Shown here: positions 18,267 to 26,488 of the stretch, in pieces | How positions within the stretch are numbered: position 1 is the stretch's first letter | How the letters are laid out: each line of letters starts with the position of its first letter | Source of the DNA: Bog-473 sp963850095 | GTDB lineage: Bacteria; Actinomycetota; Acidimicrobiia; Acidimicrobiales; RAAP-2 | NCBI GenBank assembly: GCA_963850095.1 | Contig: CAWKJX010000008.1 | Coordinates: 186,001-250,000 of the forward strand | Length of the DNA stretch: 64,000 bases | Direction of reading: 5' to 3' | Program-made: the position numbers and the translations under genes | The notes under the pieces: generated by a model | What the model was told of the DNA's origin: nothing | Seen by the model: the letters and a program-made list of their open reading frames with translations, nothing else | The model's database searches: none

Positions 18267-18702
18267 ATGCCCCGCTACCTCTCGCCGGAATGGGTGCAGA
18301 CCTTCGACGCTGCGCTCGGCGCGCTCGACCTGACCGACGCCGTCGCGGCCGCCGGCGCCGGCTCGCTCGCCGCGGCCGACGGCGCCTTCAGCGTGGCCCA
18401 GGTCGTCCAGGGCGTCCCGGGCCAGCCCGGCGACGTGCGCCTGCGGCTGACCGTGGCCGACGGCCATGCCCACCTGGCGTTCGACGAGGGCGTGACGCCG
18501 GCCAGTGCCACCATCGTCCTCGGTTACGCCGACGCCCTGGCCTTGTCGACCGGCGAGCTCGACGCGGCCGACGCGCTGGCCGACGGGCGCGTGCGCGTGC
18601 GCGGCGACCTGGCCGCGCTCGGTGGCCGGCCAGGAGGTCCTGGCCGCCGCCTCGGCCCAGCTCGGCTCGACCCTGGCGGACCTCACCGAACCGCCCGACT
18701 AG
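18267..18702 (+). pseudogene. SCP2 sterol-transfer-like protein, one-base frameshift
   Basis: An ATG at 18267 opens a protein whose body resembles the SCP-2 sterol-binding fold: V-R-L-R-L-T-V-A-D-G-H-A-H-L-A-F-D, then S-A-T-I-V-L-G-Y-A-D-A-L and V-R-V-R-G-D-L-A-A-L. After that point the frame turns into Gly/Pro/Arg-rich sequence. Removing one G at 18621-18622 restores V-A-G-Q-E-V-L-A-A-A-S-A-Q-L and a stop at 18702, just before the next gene. The intact product would be about 144 residues. It is either a sequencing indel or a recent mutation. The product would bind lipids or acyl-CoA. Confidence 0.65.
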
Positions 18703-18706
18703 CGAC

Positions 18707-19507
18707 GTGGCCCACGCCCGTCCCCCGGACTTCGGCGGCCGTTACGCCGGGAGCGTGGCGCTGGTGACGGGCGCCTCCACCGGCCTCGGGGCCCAGCTGT
18801 GCCGGGACCTGGCCCGCGCCGGCGCCGTCGTCGTCGGCCTGGCCCGCACCACCGAGCGCCTGGAGGAGCTCAAGGTCGAGCTGCAGAAGGACTCGCCGGC
18901 GTCGGACACCATCACCTGCGACGTGGCCGACACCGACGCGCTGCGGCGGGCCCTCCACACCGTCGCCACCACGAAAGGGCCCATCGACCTCCTGGTCAAC
19001 AACGCCGCCATCGACCCGGGCGTGCGGCTGGTCGAGATCACCGAGGCCGACTTCCGTCGCACCCTCGACGTGAACTTCTTCGCGCCGGTGGCCGCCACCC
19101 TGGCCGTCATGGGCACCATGGCGGAACGGGGCCACGGGATCATCGTCAACGTCTCCTCCGACGGCGGCCGCCTGGCCTCGCCGGGGCCCGGGGCCTACCC
19201 CTCGTCGAAGGCGGCCCTGTCGGCCTTCAGCGAGTCGATTTCGTTCCGGCTGGCGCCCCGGGGGGTCCACGTCCACGTCGTCTACCCGGCCTTCATGCCC
19301 ACCGCGCTGGGCCTCGGGGCGCTGGGGCGCGGGCTGCGCCGCCCGCCCCGCCTGACCACCCGCAGCGTCGAGACGGTGTCGCGCCGGATCCTGGCTCGAT
19401 CCGGGGGGCCCTCGCTCGAGATCAGCGTCTCGGGGCTGATCGACGCGGCAATGGTGTTCCGAGCCGCCATGCCCCGCACCTATCACCGGTTGCGGCGTAA
19501 CTGGTAG
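18707..19507 (+). CDS. Short-chain dehydrogenase/reductase
   Basis: A 266-residue classical SDR. The cofactor motif is T-G-A-S-T-G-L-G, followed by the N-N-A-A-I-D motif, the catalytic Ser in V-N-V-S-S-D-G and Y-P-S-S-K. GTG at 18707 is chosen because the Rossmann fold starts about 20 residues later and the preceding SCP2-like frame ends 4 bp upstream. That spacing suggests co-transcription with the lipid-binding protein, hence perhaps a lipid or steroid substrate (inference). The C-terminal tail is basic and may be membrane-associated (V-F-R-A-A-M-P-R-T-Y-H-R-L-R-R). Confidence 0.88.
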   Translation: MAHARPPDFGGRYAGSVALVTGASTGLGAQLCRDLARAGAVVVGLARTTERLEELKVELQKDSPASDTITCDVADTDALRRALHTVATTKGPIDLLVNNAAIDPGVRLVEITEADFRRTLDVNFFAPVAATLAVMGTMAERGHGIIVNVSSDGGRLASPGPGAYPSSKAALSAFSESISFRLAPRGVHVHVVYPAFMPTALGLGALGRGLRRPPRLTTRSVETVSRRILARSGGPSLEISVSGLIDAAMVFRAAMPRTYHRLRRNW

Positions 19508-19679
19508 GCGGCCGCCGACCTGGGCCTCCGGACCTGGGCCTGACCTGAGCGTTTGACGGGACGATGAATTGACCGGCTGTTGGGCGGGAGGGGTCCCTGA
19601 CGGCTAGGCGAACAACAGGTGACAGAACTATCGTGTCCGTACCGGCTCGCAAACGTCGGGTCGGTGGCAGGAGGGCGAC

Positions 19680-19892
19680 GTGCACCAGACGTTCGACGAC
19701 CACTTCCTCTTGAAGTATCGAGCCCTGCTCGACGCAGAAGACCTGGCGTTCGACGAGCTCGAGCACGCATGCGAAGAAGGCGATCGCATGCAGTTCGACA
19801 AGGACATGGTCGATTGGCACAACGCCCTCGAACACAAGCTCCTCTTCTTGGCCAACCACGGCATCGAGGTGAAGCTGCCCGTCCTGCGCTGA
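19680..19892 (+). CDS. Small hypothetical protein
   Basis: A 70-residue acidic protein rich in Asp, Glu and His (H-Q-T-F-D-D-H-F-L-L-K-Y-R-A-L). It has no family I recognise. The GTG start is well supported by AGGAGGG six bases upstream. It looks helical and cytoplasmic. No operon partner is clear; the next small gene begins 50 bp downstream. Confidence 0.6.
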   Translation: MHQTFDDHFLLKYRALLDAEDLAFDELEHACEEGDRMQFDKDMVDWHNALEHKLLFLANHGIEVKLPVLR

Positions 19893-19941
19893 TCGGCCGG
19901 CCTCCGGGCCGGTTCCGCCGGACGACACCCACGGGCACCGC

Positions 19942-20193
19942 GTGCGGTGGGTCGCGCCCGAGCGCAAAACGAAGAGCGACGACGGCGGCGACCCGGGCGT
20001 ACGCTCGCCGAAGATCAGGCTGAACATCGCGCTGCCCTTCTCGCGGATAAAGACAGGGGAGGCGAGCAAGGACTTGACGGAGCTGGCCGACGTCGTGGCC
20101 GATCTGCTCATCGCCCTCGAGGACGTCCTGCCGGTGGACCGGTGGAAGGAGTTGTGCGAGCAGGCGGAGGCGCTCCGCACCCGGCTCGGCTGA
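19942..20193 (+). CDS. Small hypothetical protein
   Basis: An 83-residue protein. After a charged N-terminus, the core P-K-I-R-L-N-I-A-L-P-F-S-R and the Leu-rich amphipathic helix D-L-T-E-L-A-D-V-V-A-D-L-L-I-A-L look like real protein sequence. No Shine-Dalgarno precedes the GTG, so the start may lie further in. The family is unknown. Confidence 0.45.
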   Translation: MRWVAPERKTKSDDGGDPGVRSPKIRLNIALPFSRIKTGEASKDLTELADVVADLLIALEDVLPVDRWKELCEQAEALRTRLG

Positions 20194-20223
20194 GAGCGGG
20201 TCACGGTCAAGCTGCTCGACGAC

Positions 20224-20358
20224 TCAGGACCTCCGCCGGTGCGTAGTGATCGACGAGTCCCGGACGCCGGACAACGTCCACGAGCCGGGAACACCTTTCA
20301 ACGTGTGCTCACCCCGCTCGACGGACGCGATGGCCGACCCAGCGGCCAGGGTCACTCC
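20224..20358 (-). pseudogene. C-terminal remnant of class III adenylate cyclase-domain protein
   Basis: On the minus strand about 44 codons before a stop read A-G-S-A-I-A-S-V-E-R-G-E-H-T-L-K-G-V-P-G-S-W, ending soon after T-L-S-G-V-R-D. G-E-H-x-L-K-G-V-P-G-x-W is the characteristic end of class III nucleotide cyclase domains in actinobacterial cyclase-regulator proteins. The rest of the domain is missing; the same strand upstream is occupied by the TetR gene in another frame, with a few bases of overlap. It is a deletion remnant. Confidence 0.55.
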
Positions 20359-21059
20359 AGTCCGATGGACCGCGCCACGTCGCGCACGGTCGCCTCGAAG
20401 AGCGCGGCGGGGTCCAAGACGGTGTTGCGCCAGTGGCCGAACACCTCGAGACTGATGGTGCCGACCACAGTGGTCCAGCCCTGAATGGCCAGCACCACCG
20501 TGGCCACCGGCAGGCCGGGCAGGAGCCCGTCGCTCACCGGCGCCACGGCTTCGCGCAACTGCGCCGGCACCTCGCCTCCCGGCGCCGGCCGCAACCGGCC
20601 GACCTCCTGGGCGTCGACCACCGGGCGCACCATGGCCCCGGCGATCCGGGCGTAGGGGACCACGGTGTCCTCGGGCGCCTGGTAGCCCGGCACGGGTGTT
20701 CCGAAGATGAGGCCCCACTCGTGCGGGCGCTCGAGCGCCCAGTCCCGCATCGCCCGGGGCACCGACAAGAAGCGTTCGGCGTCCGGCGCCTCCAGGCGCA
20801 GGGCACCCTCGGCCGCCGCCTCGGCCGTCTCGGCCAGCGACTCGTAGGCGGCCAGGATCAGTCCGCTCAGCAGCGCATCGCGCCCGTCGAAATACCGGTA
20901 GAGGGCCGACGGTGCCATGCCCAGGTCGCGGGCGATGGAGCGGAGGGACAGCGCCGCCGCCCCCTGTCGCCCCAGGTGCTGGCGGGCCACGGCCAGGATT
21001 TCGGCCGTCATCTCCTCGCGCACGCGCTCGCGGGCCGTCCGTGGGGCCGAGATCGTCAT
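20352..21059 (-). CDS. TetR-family transcriptional regulator
   Basis: A 235-residue TetR regulator. The helix-turn-helix is I-L-A-V-A-R-Q-H-L-G, then A-L-S-L-R-S-I-A-R-D-L-G-M-A-P-S-A-L-Y-R-Y-F-D-G-R-D-A-L. The ligand domain contains W-A-L-E-R-P-H-E-W-G-L-I-F-G, typical of the TetR_C WHG group. The ATG at 21059 is used because the HTH follows directly; the frame extends upstream without sense. It is divergent from the Ddn-like gene. Inverted repeats overlapping that gene's promoter are the obvious operator, so it probably represses its neighbour. Confidence 0.9.
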   Translation of the reverse strand: MTISAPRTARERVREEMTAEILAVARQHLGRQGAAALSLRSIARDLGMAPSALYRYFDGRDALLSGLILAAYESLAETAEAAAEGALRLEAPDAERFLSVPRAMRDWALERPHEWGLIFGTPVPGYQAPEDTVVPYARIAGAMVRPVVDAQEVGRLRPAPGGEVPAQLREAVAPVSDGLLPGLPVATVVLAIQGWTTVVGTISLEVFGHWRNTVLDPAALFEATVRDVARSIGLE

Positions 21060-21098
21060 CCGCCCAGTGTGACCGTTCCGGAGTGAGAACACAAGTAC

Positions 21099-21127
21099 TT
21101 GACAAGAACAGTGTTCGCATTTATTAT
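21099..21127 (+). promoter_or_regulatory. Consensus sigma-70/SigA promoter of the Ddn-like gene
   Basis: TTGACA at 21099-21104 and TATTAT at 21122-21127 are separated by exactly 17 bases. They drive toward the gene at 21169. This is the best promoter match seen in the window. Confidence 0.85.
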
Positions 21128-21135
21128 CACTGTTC
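21106..21135. promoter_or_regulatory. Probable TetR operator (nested inverted repeats)
   Basis: GAACAGTGTTC at 21106-21116 is a perfect palindrome between the -35 and -10 boxes. GAACAGTG (21106-21113) also pairs with CACTGTTC at 21128-21135 across the -10. A repressor bound here would block RNA polymerase. The adjacent divergent TetR gene is the likely regulator. Confidence 0.7.
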
Positions 21136-21168
21136 ATGAAGAACGATACGACCACCCAGGAGGCCCCG

Positions 21169-21678
21169 ATGACCACCACGACCGTCCCCACCGCCACCGC
21201 CGGCGGCAGCGGCACACAACGACCGAGGCCCCGGCCGCCACCCACTACCGGAGCCCCGACTGGTTCACCCGCCACATCTTCAACCGGGCCGTTGCCGGCC
21301 TGACCCGCCTGGGCCTGAGCGTGTGGGGCTCGCGGGTGCTCGAGCACCGCGGGCCGCACCACCGGCGAGCTCCACCACACGCCGGTCAACCTGCTCACCG
21401 TCGAGGGGACCGAGTACCTCGTGGCGCCGCGGGGCGTGACCCAGTGGGTCCGCAACGTGCGCTCCTCGGGGGGTCACCTGGTGCTGATCCTCGGGCGCCG
21501 GCGCCGCATCTGCACCGCCACCGAGCTGGCGCCGGCCGACAGCATTCCGGTCCTGCGCGCCTACCTCCGGAAGTGGAAGTTCGAGACCGGCATGTTCTTC
21601 GACGGCATCACGCCCGACGCCAGCGACGACGAGTGGCTCGACGTCGCCGCCCGCCACCCCGTGTTCGCGCTGCGCTGA
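21169..21678 (+). pseudogene. Ddn-like deazaflavin (F420) nitroreductase-family protein, two compensating frameshifts
   Basis: The ATG at 21169 has AGGAGG just upstream. The recognisable domain begins in another frame with Y-R-S-P-D-W-F-T-R-H-I-F-N-R-A-V-A and continues to V-L-E-H-R-G. It then needs one G removed from the GGG at 21351 to read T-T-G-E-L-H-H-T-P-V-N-L-L-T-V, then Y-L-V-A-P-R-G-V-T-Q-W-V-R-N. This is the signature of the nitroreductase-family deazaflavin-dependent oxidoreductases, small F420H2-binding proteins. A second indel lies near 21205-21213. Start and end frames agree, so the two indels cancel. It is a sequencing error pair or an inactivated gene. Confidence 0.7.
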
Positions 21679-21742
21679 GCGCTGCCGAGAGGCGCGTCAC
21701 GCGAATTGCAACGAGGTCCTCAGGGGGATTCCAGGTTCCTCA

Positions 21743-22075
21743 ATGTTGGGATTCAGCACCTTGCACCATGGTGGTGTGGTGGACGCCATCGTCTTGGAGT
21801 CGTGCCACAGCACGTGGGTCTTCGACACCGAGCACCAGCGGTACTGCCGCATATTGAAGGGCATCGAAGTCGCCGATCGGCCGGTGAGCACCGAGTGGCG
21901 CCCGTACTGGTCCCTCCATGTCGAGCCGCACATCGAGAGCTTCACCATCTACCTGAACGCAGCCCACACGCGTCAGGTCCGATCGTGGCGACACACGCGG
22001 GACTGCGCGCAATGTGGCGGCCACGAGACAGCCGAACTTTCGATCGACGACATCCGCGACGCCGTGCACCTCTGA
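21743..22075 (+). CDS. Hypothetical protein with C-x-x-C near C-terminus
   Basis: A 110-residue protein that I do not recognise. It contains W-V-F-D-T-E-H-Q-R-Y-C-R-I, W-R-P-Y-W-S-L-H-V-E-P-H-I-E-S-F and a C-A-Q-C-G-G-H motif that could bind a metal. The ATG at 21743 has no clear Shine-Dalgarno; GTG codons around residues 12-13 are alternatives. The local GC is lower than in flanking genes. No partner gene is evident. Confidence 0.55.
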   Translation: MLGFSTLHHGGVVDAIVLESCHSTWVFDTEHQRYCRILKGIEVADRPVSTEWRPYWSLHVEPHIESFTIYLNAAHTRQVRSWRHTRDCAQCGGHETAELSIDDIRDAVHL

Positions 22076-22178
22076 TTCGCCGCCGTCGGCCGCACGGGCG
22101 CCCGGCGATCCCTGCTGATCCACTCCCCCGCCGACTGTTCCCGGGCGATCACACCGGCTCAGGGTCAACTGGGCAAGA

Positions 22179-22514
22179 ATGCCCGCAATGGCGTTCGGTC
22201 AGCAATCGGGTCCACCCGCCTCGGCCCAGCAGGTGAGAGAGCTTCTCGACCTCCTCAAAGGCGCCGGCCATTCCGACTTCCGTGATGCGCGCGGCCCCAT
22301 GGGTTTCACCCAGCGTCAGGCGGGGGGAAAGTTCTCACGCGACGAGGCGACCGCCTTCATCGCCCAGCTCCAGGACGCCGAGTCGGAGGGCAGCGGCGCC
22401 GTGGCCGCGCCGGTCTGGCGGCAATCCGCCCAGGAGCAGATGATGAAGTCCCTGAAGTCCGAACAGCTGGCCGACGAGCTTCGTCGCCGTGGCTGGACCG
22501 CCATCGAACCGTAG
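22179..22514 (+). CDS. Hypothetical protein
   Basis: A 111-residue protein of unknown family. The N-terminal helix reads S-A-Q-Q-V-R-E-L-L-D-L-L-K-G-A-G-H. It contains Q-R-Q-A-G-G-K-F-S-R-D-E-A and a C-terminal amphipathic segment K-S-E-Q-L-A-D-E-L-R-R-R-G-W. It begins at ATG 22179, or ATG 22188. It appears soluble and monocistronic, convergent with the oxidoreductase to its right. Confidence 0.55.
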   Translation: MPAMAFGQQSGPPASAQQVRELLDLLKGAGHSDFRDARGPMGFTQRQAGGKFSRDEATAFIAQLQDAESEGSGAVAAPVWRQSAQEQMMKSLKSEQLADELRRRGWTAIEP

Positions 22515-22597
22515 AGACCCGGACCCGGCGCCTGTCACGGCCCGGGGCTCGGCCCGGGCCGCCCACCGGACCTCTGGAGACTTGATCGGACCGACCG

Positions 22598-23695
22598 TCA
22601 GCCCTCCCGAATCGACGCCGGGTCGACGCCCACCCCGCCCGCCGCGCTGCTGGCATAGACCGCCAGCGCGAAGCGAAGCACCTCGACGGCCTCTTCCGCC
22701 CCCCAGTACAAAGGGCCCTCGCCGGTCCGGAGCCAGCGCAACCAGTGGCGTCCCGAGTCCCGGAAGCTGCTGGCCCAGTCGTCGTCGAGGGCATGGTACG
22801 TCCGCATTTCGCCGTCGACGTAGGTCTCGAGACTCGGTTGTTGGATGCCCCGGCCGGTGCAGCGGTTCACCCGTGAGTAGCCGCGCCGACCCGTCACCTC
22901 CCACCGCTCGTCATTGGTGTAGTAGTCGGACCGGAGGTACATGTCGGGGGCCAGCGTGATGTCCCACACGCCGCGGATGCCGTTCTGGTGCTCCCAGACG
23001 ATGGTGGTCGGCGCGTCCACCTCTATGTCGGGCATGACCTCGGTGCCCCCCACCCACGCCCGCACCTCCCGCAGGGGGCCGAAGAGCCACAACGCCGTGG
23101 CGAGCTTGTGCCAGCCGTCGTCGAACACCAGGATGCCCCGGCCGCGCCGCATCTGGGCGAACTGCCATTCGAAGCTGGACCGGGGCACGTCCCAGCCACC
23201 GCGGCCGCTGCCCACCATCTTCATGTGGTAGCCGCTCACCGCGCCGAGATCCCCCGACTCGACCGTCTCCTTCAGTCGCTGCAACGGCTCGTAGAACAGA
23301 TAGTTCTCCATGACCCGCAGGACGCGGTCGTTCGCCCGGGCCGCCTCGAGCATCTGCCGGGCCTCGACCAGGTCACTGCACATCGGTTTCTGCAGGTTCA
23401 GATGCCAGCCGTAGCCGAGCATTTCGCAGACCCCCTCGGTGTGGAGCGGAATCGGGAGCAGCACCTCGGCGGCGTCGACCGCCAGCCCACTCGACGCCAG
23501 TTCGGCTGCCGTGGCGAACGTGCGCGCCCCGGGCCAATCGGCTTGCCGTTGGGCCTGACGCCGCGGATCGGGATCAACGAGTGCGACGACCTCGACGTCC
23601 GGGTTGTCGACGTAGGCGCGGACGTTGAGGTCGTAGATCCGACCCAACCCGACGAAAGCGGCCCGGACCGGCCGGTCGTAGGGAAGGAAGGTCAC
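22598..23695 (-). CDS. Gfo/Idh/MocA family oxidoreductase
   Basis: A 365-residue protein. The N-terminal Rossmann motif is A-A-F-V-G-L-G-R-I-Y, followed by V-V-A-L-V-D-P-D. The E-K-P loop is seen as L-Q-K-P-M-C. The C-terminal domain has D-D-G-W-H-K-L-A-T-A-L-W-L-F-G with the family His. These enzymes oxidise or reduce sugar-like or inositol-like substrates with NAD(P). The start overlaps the end of the upstream hydrolase gene by 4 bp (ATGA), so the two form an operon. The substrate is unknown. Confidence 0.88.
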   Translation of the reverse strand: MTFLPYDRPVRAAFVGLGRIYDLNVRAYVDNPDVEVVALVDPDPRRQAQRQADWPGARTFATAAELASSGLAVDAAEVLLPIPLHTEGVCEMLGYGWHLNLQKPMCSDLVEARQMLEAARANDRVLRVMENYLFYEPLQRLKETVESGDLGAVSGYHMKMVGSGRGGWDVPRSSFEWQFAQMRRGRGILVFDDGWHKLATALWLFGPLREVRAWVGGTEVMPDIEVDAPTTIVWEHQNGIRGVWDITLAPDMYLRSDYYTNDERWEVTGRRGYSRVNRCTGRGIQQPSLETYVDGEMRTYHALDDDWASSFRDSGRHWLRWLRTGEGPLYWGAEEAVEVLRFALAVYASSAAGGVGVDPASIREG

Positions 23696-24666
23696 CTGTT
23701 TGATTCGGCTCGGACCCAGTGCGCCTCGGTGAAGCGGCGCAGCTCACCGAAGCGCTCGGCATCCTCCGGCGCCATGCCGAGGAATCCACCGTGGCCGGCT
23801 GCCTCCCACACGTGGAGCTCGGCCTCGACGCCGGCCGCCAGCAGAGCCCGGTGCATGCGCACATTGTCCGACAGGAGCCTGTCGCGGGTGCCCGTCAGGA
23901 GGATGGCGGGTGGAAACCCGGTCAGGTCGCCGAACAGCGGTGAGATGTAGGGCTCCCGGCGATCGTGGCCACCGGCATAGATCTCGGTGCTCGGCCCGAC
24001 GGGTCCGGAGAGAACGTTGTCGAGGCCGTCGTTGGTCTGCCACGAGTCGCCCGAACCCGTGAGGTCGAACGCGCCCGTGTTGAACACGACCGCGGCGGGC
24101 AGGGGGAGTCCCTCGTCGCGGGCTCGCAGGATCAGCGCCCCGGCCAGGTTCCCCCCGGCCGACGTCCCGCCGACGATGATCTCGCTCGGGTGGCGCTCGT
24201 CGAGGAGCAGCCGGTACGCCGTGAGGCAGTCGTCGAGCGGAGTGGGAAACGGGTGGTCGGGTGGCATCCTGTAGTCCACCGACCAGGCGCGGACCCCGAT
24301 CGCGCTGGCCGAGGCGATCGTGGTCCTTTTGCACAGGTCGCCACCACCGAGGACCCAGGCGCCCCCGTGAATGTCGAGGAACACCCGGCGGTCGTCGGCC
24401 GCGACGTGGCCGGGCGTAATGACGTAGAGCGGGCACGGTCCGATGTCCCGCTCCTCGATGGTGCCGGCGAACCCGGCGGTCGCGTCACCAACCATGGAGC
24501 GCACGAACCCGTCGGTCTCGGCGACATAGGCCTTCCAGCCTTCAGTGTCGTCAAGCGCCGGGAGCTCCCTCGGTGGCGGCCCGAGCCGGCCCATGCCCAA
24601 GACCGCCTGAGCCTCCGGGCTGACGGACGTGGGGACGGGTATCTCTCGGGCCGGCATCTGAACCAT
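23692..24666 (-). CDS. Alpha/beta hydrolase, HSL (hormone-sensitive lipase-like) family
   Basis: A 324-residue esterase-type hydrolase. The oxyanion motif is I-H-G-G-A-W-V, the nucleophile elbow G-G-T-S-A-G-G-N-L-A, a probable Asp lies in G-T-R-D-R-L, and the catalytic His is in A-A-G-H-G-G-F. All triad members are present. The start chosen is ATG 24666 (M-V-Q-M-P-A-R); the frame is open far upstream but only as antisense of the decarboxylase. It is first gene of a two-gene operon with the Gfo/Idh/MocA oxidoreductase. No signal peptide is seen, so it should be cytoplasmic. Confidence 0.88.
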   Translation of the reverse strand: MVQMPAREIPVPTSVSPEAQAVLGMGRLGPPPRELPALDDTEGWKAYVAETDGFVRSMVGDATAGFAGTIEERDIGPCPLYVITPGHVAADDRRVFLDIHGGAWVLGGGDLCKRTTIASASAIGVRAWSVDYRMPPDHPFPTPLDDCLTAYRLLLDERHPSEIIVGGTSAGGNLAGALILRARDEGLPLPAAVVFNTGAFDLTGSGDSWQTNDGLDNVLSGPVGPSTEIYAGGHDRREPYISPLFGDLTGFPPAILLTGTRDRLLSDNVRMHRALLAAGVEAELHVWEAAGHGGFLGMAPEDAERFGELRRFTEAHWVRAESNR

Positions 24667-24915
24667 GGGGCGATCGTACCGATCGTCCACGTTGTGCGCC
24701 CGAGCCCGTCGACCGGACTGCAGATGACGCGTCGCTCGTCGGAACGTCAGTCGCTCTCGTTGCGATGGGGACGGCCGGCGTGGGCAGGTTGGTCGGAAAG
24801 GTTCGCGTGGACAGGTTGGCGCGGCCAAGTCCAGACCTTCCGGCGAGCGTGCGCCGCCGGCGTCGGCGTCGCCATCCCGGCGAGTGGAGGAGGGACTGGG
24901 CGATAGCCTCGCGGC

Positions 24916-26301
24916 GTGCCCGAAGACCTCGGTCCGCTGCTCGCCCGCACGGCGGCCCACATGGCCGAGTACCGCAGCGGCGCCGCCGACGCAGCTGTCT
25001 TTCCGGCCGTCGATCTGGACGATGTGCGCGCCGCCATCGGCGGCCCCGTGCCCGAGGACCCCACGCCGGCCTCCGCCGTCATCGATCAGCTGATCGCCGG
25101 TGTCGAGCCGGCCGTCGTCGCCACGACCGGTCCCCGCTACTTCGGGTTCGTCGTCGGTGGCGCCCTCGCTGCCCCCACGGCCGCCGAGCTGCTCGTGGCG
25201 GCCTGGGACCAGCCGGCCTACAACTATCTGTCGTCGCCCTCGTCCGCCGTCGTCGAGGAGATCGCGGGCGACTGGCTCACTGACCTGCTCGGACTTCCCG
25301 CCGGCGTCTCCATCGGTTTCGTCACCGGAGCGCAGGCGGCCAACACGGTCTGTCTGGCGGCGGCCCGTCACCAGGTGCTCGCCGCCGCCGGCTGGGACGT
25401 CGAGCGGGACGGCCTCACCGGCGCGCCATCTGTCCGCGTGGTCGCCAACGGCGAACGACACGCCACCATCGACCGCTCGCTCCGTCTCCTGGGTCTCGGT
25501 GCCGGTGTCCTCGAACCCGTCGCCACGGACGCCAACGGTGCCATCGAGGTCGAGGCGCTGGCTGCCGCGCTCGGGCAGGGGCCCCCGGGTCCCACCATCG
25601 TGTGCCTCCAGGCCGGCAACGTGAACACGGGTGCCTGCGACGACCTGGCGGCGGCCATACCGGTCGTGCACGAGCACGGGGGATGGGCCCATGTCGACGG
25701 GGCCTTCGGGCTGTGGGCGGCGGCCAGCCCCACCACCCGCCATCTGGTCAAGGGCGTCGAAGCCGCCGACTCGTGGGGTACCGACGGCCACAAGTGGCTC
25801 AACGTCCCGTACGACTCGGGCTACGCGTTCTGCGCCGACCCCGACGCGCACGCGGCGGCCATGGCCTATACGGCCGCCTACCTGGTCGGGCAGACACCCG
25901 CCGCCGTGCGGTCGCCCGGCGACTACGTGCTCGAGTCGTCCCGCCGGGCCCGGGGCGTGGCCACCTGGGCCGCCATTCGCCAGCTCGGGCGCCAGGGGAT
26001 CGCCGAGCTCGTCGAGCGGTGCTGCGCGCTGGCCCGGACGTTCGCGGCCAAACTCGGCGCGGTCGAAGGCGTCCAGATCGGCAATGACGTCGTCCTCAAC
26101 CAGGTGTTGGTGCGCTTCGGCGACGACGATGCGGTGACGGACCGGGTGGTGGCGGCCGTGCAGCAGTCGGGCGAGTGCTTCATGGGCGCCACCACGTGGC
26201 GCGGTCGTCGGTACATGCGCATTTCGGTGTCGAGCTGGCGTACGACCGAACAGGACGTGGATCGGTCGGTCGCCGCCATCGTCACCGCCACCCGGTCCTG
26301 A
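24916..26301 (+). CDS. PLP-dependent decarboxylase/aminotransferase-family enzyme (group II decarboxylase-like)
   Basis: A 461-residue fold-type I PLP enzyme. The PLP lysine lies in S-W-G-T-D-G-H-K-W-L-N-V-P-Y-D. The Asp that holds the pyridine nitrogen is in A-H-V-D-G-A-F-G, and G-P-R-Y-F-G-F-V sits in the substrate region. The closest family by layout is the aromatic L-amino-acid/glutamate decarboxylase group. GTG at 24916 is the annotated start. It is divergent from the hydrolase operon across 249 bp. The amino acid substrate cannot be told from the sequence. Confidence 0.85.
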   Translation: MPEDLGPLLARTAAHMAEYRSGAADAAVFPAVDLDDVRAAIGGPVPEDPTPASAVIDQLIAGVEPAVVATTGPRYFGFVVGGALAAPTAAELLVAAWDQPAYNYLSSPSSAVVEEIAGDWLTDLLGLPAGVSIGFVTGAQAANTVCLAAARHQVLAAAGWDVERDGLTGAPSVRVVANGERHATIDRSLRLLGLGAGVLEPVATDANGAIEVEALAAALGQGPPGPTIVCLQAGNVNTGACDDLAAAIPVVHEHGGWAHVDGAFGLWAAASPTTRHLVKGVEAADSWGTDGHKWLNVPYDSGYAFCADPDAHAAAMAYTAAYLVGQTPAAVRSPGDYVLESSRRARGVATWAAIRQLGRQGIAELVERCCALARTFAAKLGAVEGVQIGNDVVLNQVLVRFGDDDAVTDRVVAAVQQSGECFMGATTWRGRRYMRISVSSWRTTEQDVDRSVAAIVTATRS

Positions 26302-26488
26302 GTTCGCCGATCCCCCTCCGGTCGGCTCACCTCCATCTCACCCCGCGGCGCTTCGGCACCGCGCCCCGTTCTCGGGACTGGCCGACGCTCGGCCCCGGTC
26401 GGGAGCCCTGCCGCCGGCCTGGCCTGACTCCTTCCGCGTTTGCGTACCGGATTCACCCCGGGCTCGGTGGGCGCGGCATCATGTCGCC

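Noticed and set aside
24667..25851. N-terminal extension of the alpha/beta hydrolase frame
   Set aside because: The extension is antisense to the PLP enzyme and carries no hydrolase sequence; ATG 24666 fits the family start.
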